Source: JAAYRG01 sp964643255
Lineage (GTDB): Bacteria > Bacillota > Clostridia > Lachnospirales > Lachnospiraceae
NCBI GenBank assembly: GCA_964643255.1
Contig: CAZXSM010000002.1
Span: forward strand, 1-64,000
Length of the DNA stretch: 64,000 bases
Reading direction: 5' to 3'
In this document: in pieces, positions 25,889-34,467 of the stretch
How the letters are laid out: each line of letters starts with the position of its first letter
How positions within the stretch are numbered: the first letter of the stretch is position 1
Program-made: the position numbers and the translations under genes
Notes under the pieces: model-generated
What the model was told of the DNA's origin: nothing
Databases searched by the model: none
The model's input: the letters and a program-made list of their open reading frames with translations, nothing else

Positions 25889-27175
25889 CTATTTATAATA
25901 TTCGAATTCCCATCCATATAATCTTACTGTATCACCATCAATAATTCCTAAATCTTCAAGTTTTTCTATTATATTATTGTTTTTTAAGAACTTTTGGAAA
26001 TAATTAAATCCTTTTTCTGATTCTATATTAGTATTGTTTAACATACGTTCGATTTTAGGACCTTCTACAACATATACACCATCTGTTTCTTTATATACTT
26101 CAAAAGATTCATCTAATTGGGTCTTTTTATGTGGATGGTATTCGGATTCAAACACAAGAGGTTCCTCTTCTATTTTATCAAGTTCATCTTTTACATAATA
26201 TAAAAGTTCTTTCAGTCCTTGTCCACTTACTGCGGAAATTGGAAAAACTTTAATTCCCTTAGGTTCAAATTCATTTTTGATTATATTAATAGCTTCTTCT
26301 TTTTCATCACCATATAATACGTCTATTTTATTTGCGGCAATTACTTGTGGCCTACTAGCTAATTCTTCATTATATGCCTTTAACTCATTATTTATTATCT
26401 CAATATCTTCAATAGGGTCTCTTCCTTCAGTAGATGCTGCATCAACAACATGAATAAATACTCTTGTTCTTTCAATATGCTTTAAAAATTCATGTCCTAG
26501 GCCAACTCCATCTGAAGCACCCTCAATTAAACCAGGTATATCTGCAATAACAAATCCATCAGTATCACCTAAATCAACCACACCTAGACTTGGTCTCAAT
26601 GTAGTAAAATGATAATTAGCAATCTTAGGCTTGGCATTAGAAACTCTAGATAATATAGTGGATTTACCCACATTAGGAAAACCTACTAAACCAACATCAG
26701 CAATAAGCTTAAGCTCTAAAGTGACATTGATCTCAATACCTTCTTTACCAGCTTTAGCATATCTTGGTGCTTGATTAGTAGAGGAAGCAAAATGTTGATT
26801 ACCTTTGCCACCTTGGCCACCCTTTAATAATTCAATCCTCTTATTATCATGAGACATATCAGCAATAACCTTGCCTGTCTCAGTTTCTTTAATAATAGTA
26901 CCTTCTGGAACCTTAAGAATTAAGTCCTTTCCATCTTTCCCAAAACATTTTTTTGTACCACCATTTTCTCCATTTTCAGCAACAAACTTTCTTTTATAAC
27001 GATAATCATTTAAAGTATTAATACCTTCATCTACTTCAAATATTATACTTCCGCCCTTACCGCCATCTCCACCATCTGGTCCCCCAGCTGGCACATACTT
27101 TTCTCTACGAAAACTAACAATCCCGTCTCCGCCATTACCTGACTTTATAAATATATCTGAACTATCTACAAACAT
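25889..27175 (-). CDS. obgE: GTPase Obg/CgtA
   Basis: 428-residue GTPase for 50S assembly and stress control. Gly-rich OBG domain (1-158, GGDGIVSFRREKYVPAGGPD), G domain with GFPNVGKST (P-loop), DIPGLIEGA, NKID, and a C-terminal OCT domain (about 345-428). The OCT domain is present in most Gram-positive but not proteobacterial forms. Start ATG follows GTGAGGTG. A terminator separates it from rpmA upstream, so it starts the obgE-yhbY-nadD-yqeK-rsfS unit. Confidence 0.97.
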   Translation of the reverse strand: MFVDSSDIFIKSGNGGDGIVSFRREKYVPAGGPDGGDGGKGGSIIFEVDEGINTLNDYRYKRKFVAENGENGGTKKCFGKDGKDLILKVPEGTIIKETETGKVIADMSHDNKRIELLKGGQGGKGNQHFASSTNQAPRYAKAGKEGIEINVTLELKLIADVGLVGFPNVGKSTILSRVSNAKPKIANYHFTTLRPSLGVVDLGDTDGFVIADIPGLIEGASDGVGLGHEFLKHIERTRVFIHVVDAASTEGRDPIEDIEIINNELKAYNEELASRPQVIAANKIDVLYGDEKEEAINIIKNEFEPKGIKVFPISAVSGQGLKELLYYVKDELDKIEEEPLVFESEYHPHKKTQLDESFEVYKETDGVYVVEGPKIERMLNNTNIESEKGFNYFQKFLKNNNIIEKLEDLGIIDGDTVRLYGWEFEYYK

Positions 27176-27308
27176 TCTTTCACCTCACTTAAATTTTACC
27201 TATATATTAAATTAAGTTCTCTCTTTACTCTTAGTATTAGCACTAAATTATATTTTTTTCATTATATATTAAGATTATATATACAATATAATCTTAATAA
27301 TCATAATT

Positions 27309-27347
27309 AAAAAACCCCAAATCCGATTTTGTGAGGATCTGGGGTTA
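27309..27347 (-). terminator. Terminator after rpmA
   Basis: AACCCCAAATCC (27313-27324) pairs with GGATCTGGGGTT (27335-27346) with one mismatch; a run of Ts follows on the minus strand. Closes the rplU-prp-rpmA unit. Confidence 0.85.
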
Positions 27348-27359
27348 ATATTTTGTAAA

Positions 27360-27647
27360 TTAATTTGCTTCTACAGGATAAACACATGCTTGTTTCTTCT
27401 TTTTCCCTTTTCTTTCAAAGCGAACTACACCATCAACCAAAGCAAATAATGTATCGTCTTTACCACGTCCAACATTTACTCCAGGATGAATCCTAGTACC
27501 ACGTTGTCTATATAGGATATTTCCAGCTAAAACAAACTGTCCATCTGCCCTTTTTGCTCCTAAATATTTAGGGTTAGAATCTCTACCATTTCTTGAAGAA
27601 CCAACACCCTTTTTTGATGCGAAAAATTGAAGGTTCATTTTTAACAT
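27360..27647 (-). CDS. rpmA: Ribosomal protein L27 (precursor with Prp cleavage motif)
   Basis: 95 residues from the ATG at 27647, six bases after AGGAGGTG; the open frame reaches a GTG at 27656, which is part of the ribosome binding site. The N-terminus MLKMNLQFFASKKGVG contains the Firmicute extension LQFFA, cut after the two Phe by Prp so that mature L27 reaches the peptidyl-transferase centre. The rest (SRNGRDSNPKYLGAKRADGQ and on) is standard L27. It directly follows prp. Confidence 0.96.
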   Translation of the reverse strand: MLKMNLQFFASKKGVGSSRNGRDSNPKYLGAKRADGQFVLAGNILYRQRGTRIHPGVNVGRGKDDTLFALVDGVVRFERKGKKKKQACVYPVEAN

Positions 27648-27679
27648 TGTAAACACCTCCTGATTTTATATTTCAAAAA

Positions 27680-28012
27680 TCAACTAATCCTTTTTTTATT
27701 GAATGTAATGTAATCCGAACCGTAGGATTCTTGAATTCCTTGCAAACCAAGAAACATAGAATTTAGTAATAATTCTGATTCATTACTTATATGAGAATCT
27801 ATGGTGAAATCAATTATTCCACTTTCTTCATCTTCACTATAAGAAATAAAATCATCTGTAAATTCAGCTATTGAATTAACAGTATTAATTACTAATACGG
27901 AAACGGCTGAACATATAATATCTTGTCCTTTAGTGGCATAATTTGCATGACCACTGCATTTAAAGCCAATGATTTTATCTTCTTTATTAATATATTGTGT
28001 TACTTTAATCAT
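27680..28012 (-). CDS. prp: Ribosomal-processing cysteine protease Prp
   Basis: 110 residues (YsxB/DUF464). Catalytic His in CSGHANYATKG and Cys in DIICSAVSVLVINTVNSI. It removes the N-terminal extension of L27, an essential maturation step in Firmicutes. Start ATG follows TTAGGAC. It lies between rplU and rpmA, the standard order, next to its substrate. Confidence 0.94.
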   Translation of the reverse strand: MIKVTQYINKEDKIIGFKCSGHANYATKGQDIICSAVSVLVINTVNSIAEFTDDFISYSEDEESGIIDFTIDSHISNESELLLNSMFLGLQGIQESYGSDYITFNKKRIS

Positions 28013-28029
28013 ATACTTGTCCTAATATA

Positions 28030-28338
28030 TTAAACATTGATTTTATCAATTTTAACTTTGGTATACGGCTGTCTATGGCCTTTTTTCTTATTGTATCCCT
28101 TTTTAGCTTTGTATCTGAATACAATAATTTTCTTGTCTTTACCTTCTTCAACTACTGTTGCAGAAACATTTGCATCTTTTACTTGATTACCAGTTTGTAA
28201 ACTACCATCATTATTAACTGCTAAAACTTGATCAAATGTTACTGTTTCTCCAGTATCTATACCAAGTTTTTCAACTTTAATGATATCGCCTTCGGAAACT
28301 TTGTATTGTTTACCACCTGTTGCAATAATTGCGTACAT
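28030..28338 (-). CDS. rplU: Ribosomal protein L21
   Basis: 102 residues from the ATG at 28338 (after AGGAGGTGCC). MYAIIATGGKQYKVSEGD is the canonical N-terminus and KKGYNKKKGHRQPYTKVKI the RNA-binding C-terminus. The frame is open ten codons further, but those lie in the leader RNA. First gene of rplU-prp-rpmA. Confidence 0.97.
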   Translation of the reverse strand: MYAIIATGGKQYKVSEGDIIKVEKLGIDTGETVTFDQVLAVNNDGSLQTGNQVKDANVSATVVEEGKDKKIIVFRYKAKKGYNKKKGHRQPYTKVKIDKINV

Positions 28339-28340
28339 AA

Positions 28341-28444
28341 GGCACCTCCTATTATCATTACTCGCCAACTATGGTGTATACATATACTTATATATGAATA
28401 TATAATAAATATATTATAACTTTGAACCTCGTTGAGCGGCACAC
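28341..28444 (-). ncRNA. L21 leader RNA
   Basis: The transcribed leader between the promoter at 28451-28479 and rplU contains CGCTCAAC (28438-28431) and GTTGGCG (28361-28367 region), which can pair through GUUG and GCG with one bulged U, enclosing an AU-rich hairpin and ending at the ribosome binding site. This matches what I recall of the Firmicute L21 leader used for feedback control by L21; a covariance search would settle it. Confidence 0.6.
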
Positions 28445-28450
28445 TGACTA

Positions 28451-28479
28451 ATAATAGCATAATTCATGCTTGTTGTCAA
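28451..28479 (-). promoter_or_regulatory. rplU promoter
   Basis: Minus-strand TTGACA (28479-28474), 17-base spacer, TATTAT (28456-28451). Start site expected near 28444, giving a leader of about 105 bases. Confidence 0.8.
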
Positions 28480-28546
28480 TAAAAAGAATAAAATATATTT
28501 CAAAAATTCCCAATTAATTTCTCATCTTATTAAGGTCTATTTGCAT

Positions 28547-29773
28547 TTAATTATGTCTTTTATTTACCTTAGCTAATTGCTCATGTAAGGGCTTTCTAAT
28601 CTTTTTCCTGGTGACTTCAACTAAATTAAGTGGAGTCATGCCTATTAAAACTGTTTTTATTGGGTCCTTCTTAAATAGACCACCTAACTCATACATTAGG
28701 GCATCTTTATATTCTTGCTTATCCATATTAATAAAGTCTATAATAATTATCCCAGATATGTTTCTTAGGCGAATTTGCTTTGCAATTTCTTTAGCTGCCT
28801 CAAGATTTATATTAAAATAATTTTTCTCTGGATTCTTTTTGTTTTTATTAATTGCCTTTGAGGTGTTTACATCAATTACAGTTAGTCCTTCTGTTACTTG
28901 TATAATAATAGAGCCTCCAGATTTTAACCATACCTTTTCATTTGTTAATTTGTTTAATTTTGTTTTTATACCATATAAATTATCTAGTGTAATTTGAGGA
29001 TCTTCATAAAACCTTATTTTATGGTAATCTTCAGGTTGATAGTCTTTAATATAATTTTCTATTTTCTTGTAAATTATACTATCATCAGTTAATATTTCAT
29101 CTAGTTTCTTATCATAACCATCCCTAATATCACAGATATATCCAGGAGGTGATTCATAAACCAGTGAGAACCTTGTTCTATAAACACCATATTTTACTAC
29201 TTGTTCATACTTTTGTATAAGAATATTTATTTCTTTAACTATTATATCTTGGCTAACATTACCACTATTAGTTCTAGCTATAAAACCATAACTATCTGTT
29301 AGATACTTATCTAAGAGTTCTTTTAAGTCCTGTCTTTTTTCCTTATCAGAAATTTTTGATGAAATAGCTGAAAAGGAGTTGCCTACTACAAGAACTACAT
29401 ATTTACCAGTAAAATTAAGGTCAGTAGAAACAACTGGTGCCTTAGTCTTAATTTTCTCTTTTGATATCTGGACTAATAACTCGTCTCCTATTGCAATCTT
29501 CTTATTCCCAGAATTGTTAGAAGTATATATAGGGTTTAAGTTCTTGTTTAAGGACAAATAACACATCTTGCCTTCAGACACTTCAACAAATGCTGCATTT
29601 ATATTTTTAACTATATTCTTAACCTTACCCACATAAATATTACCTAAATAAGACTCATCCTCATCAGCGGGATATAAGTCTACTTCTATCATTTCATTTC
29701 CATGAAACATACTAGAAATAATATAATCTTTTTCTTTTGTAATAAGTAATTTATTTTTTTCTTTGTTTTCCAC
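28547..29773 (-). CDS. rng: Ribonuclease E/G family endoribonuclease
   Basis: 408 residues. S1 domain near 35-110 (DESYLGNIYVGKVKNIVKNI and NAAFVEV), an RNase-H-like/5'-sensor core, and metal-binding catalytic Asp in GLTVIDVNTSKA and IIIIDFINM. Cleaves single-stranded AU-rich RNA, including rRNA precursors. It stops soon after RKPLHEQLAK and lacks the CPxC zinc link used by E. coli RNase E for tetramer assembly. The start is GTG at 29773 with a distant TAAGGA. It follows the two radical-SAM-linked genes closely, as in many Clostridia. Confidence 0.9.
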   Translation of the reverse strand: MENKEKNKLLITKEKDYIISSMFHGNEMIEVDLYPADEDESYLGNIYVGKVKNIVKNINAAFVEVSEGKMCYLSLNKNLNPIYTSNNSGNKKIAIGDELLVQISKEKIKTKAPVVSTDLNFTGKYVVLVVGNSFSAISSKISDKEKRQDLKELLDKYLTDSYGFIARTNSGNVSQDIIVKEINILIQKYEQVVKYGVYRTRFSLVYESPPGYICDIRDGYDKKLDEILTDDSIIYKKIENYIKDYQPEDYHKIRFYEDPQITLDNLYGIKTKLNKLTNEKVWLKSGGSIIIQVTEGLTVIDVNTSKAINKNKKNPEKNYFNINLEAAKEIAKQIRLRNISGIIIIDFINMDKQEYKDALMYELGGLFKKDPIKTVLIGMTPLNLVEVTRKKIRKPLHEQLAKVNKRHN

Positions 29774-29787
29774 TTAATATCAAATCC

Positions 29788-30585
29788 TTAATTATACATT
29801 TTGCCTAGTGGAACTAACTTTCTAGAACCACCACTGTTTTCTTTTTTCTTTTTACCCACATCTGCATAAAGTTCTAATCTATGAACTTGAAAAGCAAATT
29901 CATTATATGGAATATCAAGATATTCATGAAAAGTTTCCATAACCAGTTCTGGTTTTATATTCTCTACACTACCACTAGCAAGTTGTATATATATTTTTAA
30001 ACCATTATTATATAATTGTTCTTGACTTTTAGTAACACACATATTGGTTTCCGAATTAGGAAAGCTATTAAAATCATTTAAGGTGAAGGCATATTTATAT
30101 ATGTGGTCTTTTAAATCAATTTCTCTTGATGATTTTTTAGTTTTTTTAATGATTTTAATTGTATCTTGATTATAAAAGTCTTTAAATCTTTCCTTAAAAT
30201 CTTCTATAGATAAAAATTCATAACCATCCTTTAGTGAAACAAGATAATCAGCTCCACCTACCACTGCCATTGCATTTTTACTATCATCAGGTAAAATGTC
30301 AAACTGGGTAACACTAATGTTATTGGCCATTACCTTATTTATTTTGTCCATCATTATCTCTGGTTCATCAGAACTATTAAGAGTTACATCTAAATACTCT
30401 CCTTGGCTTGTTAAACCAACTCCTAGTGGGGATGCAAATGTTAAGAGGGAATGTGGATTATAACCTTGTGAATAGGTTAGGTCAAGCTTTGCACGTTTAA
30501 ATGCTTTTTGAAAATACCTCAGTAAATCCAGATGACCAATAAACTTAGCTGACCCTGTTTTTGTAAATTTTATTCGAGCAACCAT
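29788..30585 (-). CDS. DUF2344 / radical-SAM-linked protein (TIGR03936)
   Basis: 265 residues. MVARIKFTKTGSAKFIGHLD, RAKLDLTYSQGYNPHSLLTF and PLGVGLTSQGEYLDV define the family, which always accompanies the B12-binding radical-SAM protein encoded just upstream and in some bacteria is fused to it. Molecular role unknown; the position next to RNase G and ribosomal genes hints at RNA modification. Start ATG follows AGGAGG, which lies inside the end of the upstream gene. Confidence 0.9.
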   Translation of the reverse strand: MVARIKFTKTGSAKFIGHLDLLRYFQKAFKRAKLDLTYSQGYNPHSLLTFASPLGVGLTSQGEYLDVTLNSSDEPEIMMDKINKVMANNISVTQFDILPDDSKNAMAVVGGADYLVSLKDGYEFLSIEDFKERFKDFYNQDTIKIIKKTKKSSREIDLKDHIYKYAFTLNDFNSFPNSETNMCVTKSQEQLYNNGLKIYIQLASGSVENIKPELVMETFHEYLDIPYNEFAFQVHRLELYADVGKKKKENSGGSRKLVPLGKMYN

Positions 30586-30587
30586 AA

Positions 30588-32462
30588 TTATACACTTCCT
30601 CCTAACCTGTTAAAGCATACTCCACCTTCAAAGACTGTAGCACCACAATTTACACAAGCTTCGATACAATTAGGTGTAGTCTTTTCTTTAAGACTTCTAT
30701 TATATTCTCTCCATAAGAATTCTTTTGTTACTCCAATATCAATAAAATCCCATGGAAGTATTTCATCAAATTCTTTCTGCCTATGAGCATAAAAATCAAT
30801 ATCAATATCATTTTTCTCAAAAGCTTGTACCCATTTATCATAATCAAAATGTTCTGACCAAGAATCATAGATACATCCAGACTTATAGGCATCATATATA
30901 GCCTTAGCTACTCTTCTATCTCCTCTAGCAAATACACCTTCTATTATACTAGTTTCAGCGCTGTGCCAGCTATATCTTATACTCTTACGGTTAAGCATGT
31001 CGTTAATCTTGCTTTTTAAGAAACGCTGCTTTTCTAAATAGTTATCTTTAGTCTCCATAGATACCCATTGAAAGGGTGTAAATGGTTTTGGAACAAAATA
31101 TGAAGTACTGGCATTAATATTAACTCGTCCCTGTCTTTTATCCTTAGGAATCTCATAGTATAATCTTGCAATTTTATCTGACAAAACAGCAATTTCTTCA
31201 ACATCTTCAAAGCTTTCTGTAGGAAGTCCTAGCATAAAATATAACTTAACCTTATTCCAACCACCTTTAAAGGCTTCATTAGCACCATTTAGAATTTCTT
31301 CTTCTGTTAGTCCTTTATTAACAACATCCCTAAGTCTTTGACTCCCTGCCTCCGGTGCAAAGGTTAGGCTACTTTTCCTAATATCTTGAACCTTGCTCAT
31401 TACATCTAATGAAAATGAATCAATTCTAAGAGAAGGCAAGGAAATATTAACTCCCTTACTTCCATATTCGTCTATAAGATGATAAACAAGTTCTTGTAGC
31501 ATTGAGTAATCACTGGAAGATAAAGAACTTAATGAGATTTCCTCATGGCCAGTGTTTTCAAGCATTTGACCTGCAACATTTTGTAAATATGATAAACTTC
31601 TTTCTCGTACTGGTCTATATACCATTCCAGCTTGACAGAAGCGGCATCCCCTTATACAGCCCCTTTGAATTTCAAGGACAACTCGGTCCTGAGTTACTTG
31701 AACATATGGAACTATTGGTTTTGTTGGATAATAAGTATCACTTAAGTCCATTTCAACTTGTCTTTTTATTTTATCTTTTGCCCCAGGATTATTTTTAGTA
31801 AATGATTTAATTGTTTTATCTTCATTATACTCAACATCATAAAACATAGGTATATATATACCATCTATACTTGCTGCTTTCTCAAGAAATTCTAATCTGG
31901 AACCACCTTGATTTTTATTTTCTTTATAAATATCTAATAGGTCATTATAGTTAGTTTCAGCCTCACCTATATAAAACATATCAAAATAATCTGCAATTGG
32001 CTCAGGATTATAGGTACAAGGACCTCCGCCTATCACTATAGGATCATTTCCACCCCTGTCCTTAGCAAGTAAAGGAATTTGGGACAAATCAAGTATCTGC
32101 AGTATGTTTGTATAACACATTTCATATTGAATTGTGATACCAAGAAAATCAAAATCTTTTATAGGGTCTTGAGATTCTAGAGCAAACAATGGAATGTTTT
32201 CTTGTCTCATAATCTTGTCCAAATCTACCCAAGGTGAATACACCCTTTCACAATATGTGTCTTGTCTTTCATTAAACATATCATAAAGGATTTGAATACC
32301 TAAATGAGACATACCTATCTCATATACATCTGGAAAACACATAGCAAAACGTATATCAATATTGGCTGGGTCTTTTCTTATCATGTTTATTTCATTACCT
32401 ATATACCTGGCTGGTTTATCAACAGATAATAATATTTCATCTGAAAGTGCTAATTTGTTCAT
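30588..32462 (-). CDS. B12-binding-like radical SAM protein (TIGR03960)
   Basis: 624 residues. N-terminal B12-binding-like domain (about 20-200, with MSHLGIQILYDMFN) and radical-SAM core with CIRGCRFCQAGMVYRPVRER holding the [4Fe-4S] CxxxCxxC cysteines near 270. The C-terminus has PNCIEACVNCGATVFEGGVC, an extra Cys cluster. Reaction unknown; the partner is the DUF2344 protein two bases downstream. Start ATG follows TGGAGA. Confidence 0.92.
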   Translation of the reverse strand: MNKLALSDEILLSVDKPARYIGNEINMIRKDPANIDIRFAMCFPDVYEIGMSHLGIQILYDMFNERQDTYCERVYSPWVDLDKIMRQENIPLFALESQDPIKDFDFLGITIQYEMCYTNILQILDLSQIPLLAKDRGGNDPIVIGGGPCTYNPEPIADYFDMFYIGEAETNYNDLLDIYKENKNQGGSRLEFLEKAASIDGIYIPMFYDVEYNEDKTIKSFTKNNPGAKDKIKRQVEMDLSDTYYPTKPIVPYVQVTQDRVVLEIQRGCIRGCRFCQAGMVYRPVRERSLSYLQNVAGQMLENTGHEEISLSSLSSSDYSMLQELVYHLIDEYGSKGVNISLPSLRIDSFSLDVMSKVQDIRKSSLTFAPEAGSQRLRDVVNKGLTEEEILNGANEAFKGGWNKVKLYFMLGLPTESFEDVEEIAVLSDKIARLYYEIPKDKRQGRVNINASTSYFVPKPFTPFQWVSMETKDNYLEKQRFLKSKINDMLNRKSIRYSWHSAETSIIEGVFARGDRRVAKAIYDAYKSGCIYDSWSEHFDYDKWVQAFEKNDIDIDFYAHRQKEFDEILPWDFIDIGVTKEFLWREYNRSLKEKTTPNCIEACVNCGATVFEGGVCFNRLGGSV

Positions 32463-32568
32463 TATTCCTATCTCCAGTCTATTTTAAAACATTTATCTTT
32501 GTCTTGTATATTTAAATCTAGCAAGCATAAATTATACATTATTAGAGTCATAAATACAAATAAAACAT

Positions 32569-32937
32569 CTATTTAATTCTTTCTAAAATTGATACGAAAA
32601 AATCTTGGGTCTGTTCTAAAGATATATTATTTGTAATCATTGTTTCTATACTACTAGTATGGTCTGTTCCATATTTTCCGTCAAGAGAACAAATTGTTAC
32701 TACAGTTAAAAATATTGCAAATGCACATATTGTTCTAATTAATAAAGATCTATAAGGAGACATTTCTCCTTCACTATTTTTTGTTTTACTAGAATTGTTA
32801 TATGTAAGGCTACTTGTTTTTTTATTTTTTGTAAAACCCTTATTAGAATCATTCAAATTCCTATAACAGCTTTGTCTTGCTCTCTCAACAAACTCAGCTC
32901 TTGACCTATCTGTTTTATGTTCATGTATGTCATCCAT
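32569..32937 (-). CDS. Single-pass membrane protein, unrecognised
   Basis: 122 residues from the ATG at 32937 (after AGGAGGG). Charged, Ser/Asn/Lys-rich N-terminal 70 residues, one membrane helix (SLLIRTICAFAIFLTVVTIC), then a short 40-residue outside tail (DHTSSIETMITNNISLEQTQ) with no catalytic motif. In Bacillus the spoIVFA/FB genes lie next to rplU, and a truncated SpoIVFA-like regulator is one guess, but no sequence signature supports it. It precedes the radical-SAM genes on the same strand. Confidence 0.65.
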   Translation of the reverse strand: MDDIHEHKTDRSRAEFVERARQSCYRNLNDSNKGFTKNKKTSSLTYNNSSKTKNSEGEMSPYRSLLIRTICAFAIFLTVVTICSLDGKYGTDHTSSIETMITNNISLEQTQDFFVSILERIK

Positions 32938-33173
32938 TTTAACCCTCCTAATATTAGTACCTTTATATATCATAATATTCCTTATTAACATTTTTTATGC
33001 CTTAAGAGACTATTGATTTTATTGAAATTTATATTAGAATATGTCTTTATATATTTAAAATTCATAAGTAGATTTAAATTTTTCCCTTAATGTTTATTCT
33101 AGTAACGTTGCAATATGTCGATTTATCATTTATAATTATTCTAATTTTAATATAAGTTAAGGAGGACATGTAA

Positions 33174-34409
33174 ATGTCTAAAAATGTATACGATGTATTA
33201 CAAGAACGCGGTTTTATTGAACAAGCAACACATGAAAAGGAAATAAGAGATTTGTTAGGTAAAGAGCAAGTAACCTTTTATATAGGCTTTGACGCTACTG
33301 CTGATAGTTTAACAGCAGGACATTTTCTTACGATTATGGCTATGACTCATATGCAAAAAGCAGGTCATAAACCAATCGCTTTACTTGGCGGAGGAACTAC
33401 TTTAATTGGGGACCCTTCTGGTAGGTCTGACATGAGACAACTTATGACTATAGAAAAAATTAACCATAATGTAGAATGTTTTAGAAAACAAATGTCTCAA
33501 TTTATTGATTTTAGTGAAGGCAAAGGAATTATTGTAAACAATGCTGACTGGCTATTAGATTTAAACTATGTTGAATTTATGAGAGAAGTTGGAGTTCATT
33601 TCTCTGTTAACAAGATGCTTACTGTAGATGCTTACAAGAACCGTATGGAACACGGTCTTACTATGTTTGAATTTAACTATATGCTAATGCAAGCATATGA
33701 CTTCTTAAAACTTAATAAAGATTATGATTGTACCCTTCAACTAGGTGGTAATGACCAATGGTCTAATATTATTGCTGGTGTTGACTTAATCCGTAAAAAA
33801 GAACAAGTTCCAGCTTTTGGACTAACCTTTAAACTTCTTACTACTGCTGATGGAACTAAGATGGGTAAAACACAAAAAGGTGCAGTATGGTTAGATCCTA
33901 ATAAGACAAGCCCATATGAATTCTACCAATACTGGAGAAATGTTGAAGATTCTAAAGTGGAAGAATGTCTAGGTCTACTAACCTTCCTTCCTATGGATGA
34001 AGTAAGAAGACTTGGAGCCTTAGAAGGTTCAGAAATCAACAAGGCCAAAGAAGTTCTAGCTTACGAAATTACTAAAATAGTTCATGGTGAAGATGAAGCT
34101 AATAAAGCTAAAGAAGCTGCAACATCTTTATTTAAGGGAAGCCAAGATACAGAAAATATTCCAACTACAAACTATACATCTGATGAGTTTGAAGCTGGTA
34201 TCAATATACTAACCTTACTAGTAGACTCAAAACTAGCCTCATCAAGGTCTGACGCTCGAAGAACAGTACAACAAGGCGGGGTAACTATAGATGATAATAA
34301 AATCGAAGATATCAACAAGACCTTTACTCCTGATGACTTTAACACAGATGATGGTCTATTAATCCGCAAAGGCAAAAAGAATTACCATGTTTTTAAAATA
34401 GAGGCTTAA
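33174..34409 (+). CDS. tyrS: Tyrosyl-tRNA synthetase
   Basis: 411-residue class I synthetase charging tRNA-Tyr. TADSLTAGHFLT is the HIGH-type site, LQLGGNDQWSNI binds tyrosine, and KMGKTQKGAVWL is the KMSKS loop; a C-terminal S4 RNA-binding domain covers about 345-411. Start ATG follows AAGGAGG. I looked for a T-box in the 180-base leader and saw no AGGGTGG-type antiterminator sequence. A terminator follows. Confidence 0.96.
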   Translation: MSKNVYDVLQERGFIEQATHEKEIRDLLGKEQVTFYIGFDATADSLTAGHFLTIMAMTHMQKAGHKPIALLGGGTTLIGDPSGRSDMRQLMTIEKINHNVECFRKQMSQFIDFSEGKGIIVNNADWLLDLNYVEFMREVGVHFSVNKMLTVDAYKNRMEHGLTMFEFNYMLMQAYDFLKLNKDYDCTLQLGGNDQWSNIIAGVDLIRKKEQVPAFGLTFKLLTTADGTKMGKTQKGAVWLDPNKTSPYEFYQYWRNVEDSKVEECLGLLTFLPMDEVRRLGALEGSEINKAKEVLAYEITKIVHGEDEANKAKEAATSLFKGSQDTENIPTTNYTSDEFEAGINILTLLVDSKLASSRSDARRTVQQGGVTIDDNKIEDINKTFTPDDFNTDDGLLIRKGKKNYHVFKIEA

Positions 34410-34435
34410 GTAAAAGCTTAAAATAATTTATAAAT

Positions 34436-34467
34436 AAAAAATGGAATCTCACGATTCCATTTTTTTA
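34436..34467. terminator. Two-way terminator, tyrS and SNF2 genes
   Basis: ATGGAATC (34441-34448), TCAC loop, GATTCCAT (34453-34460), with A run before and T run after. Serves the convergent tyrS and helicase genes. Confidence 0.88.

Noticed and set aside
32992..33173. T-box riboswitch before tyrS
   Set aside because: No AGGGTGG-type antiterminator and no terminator hairpin in the leader.
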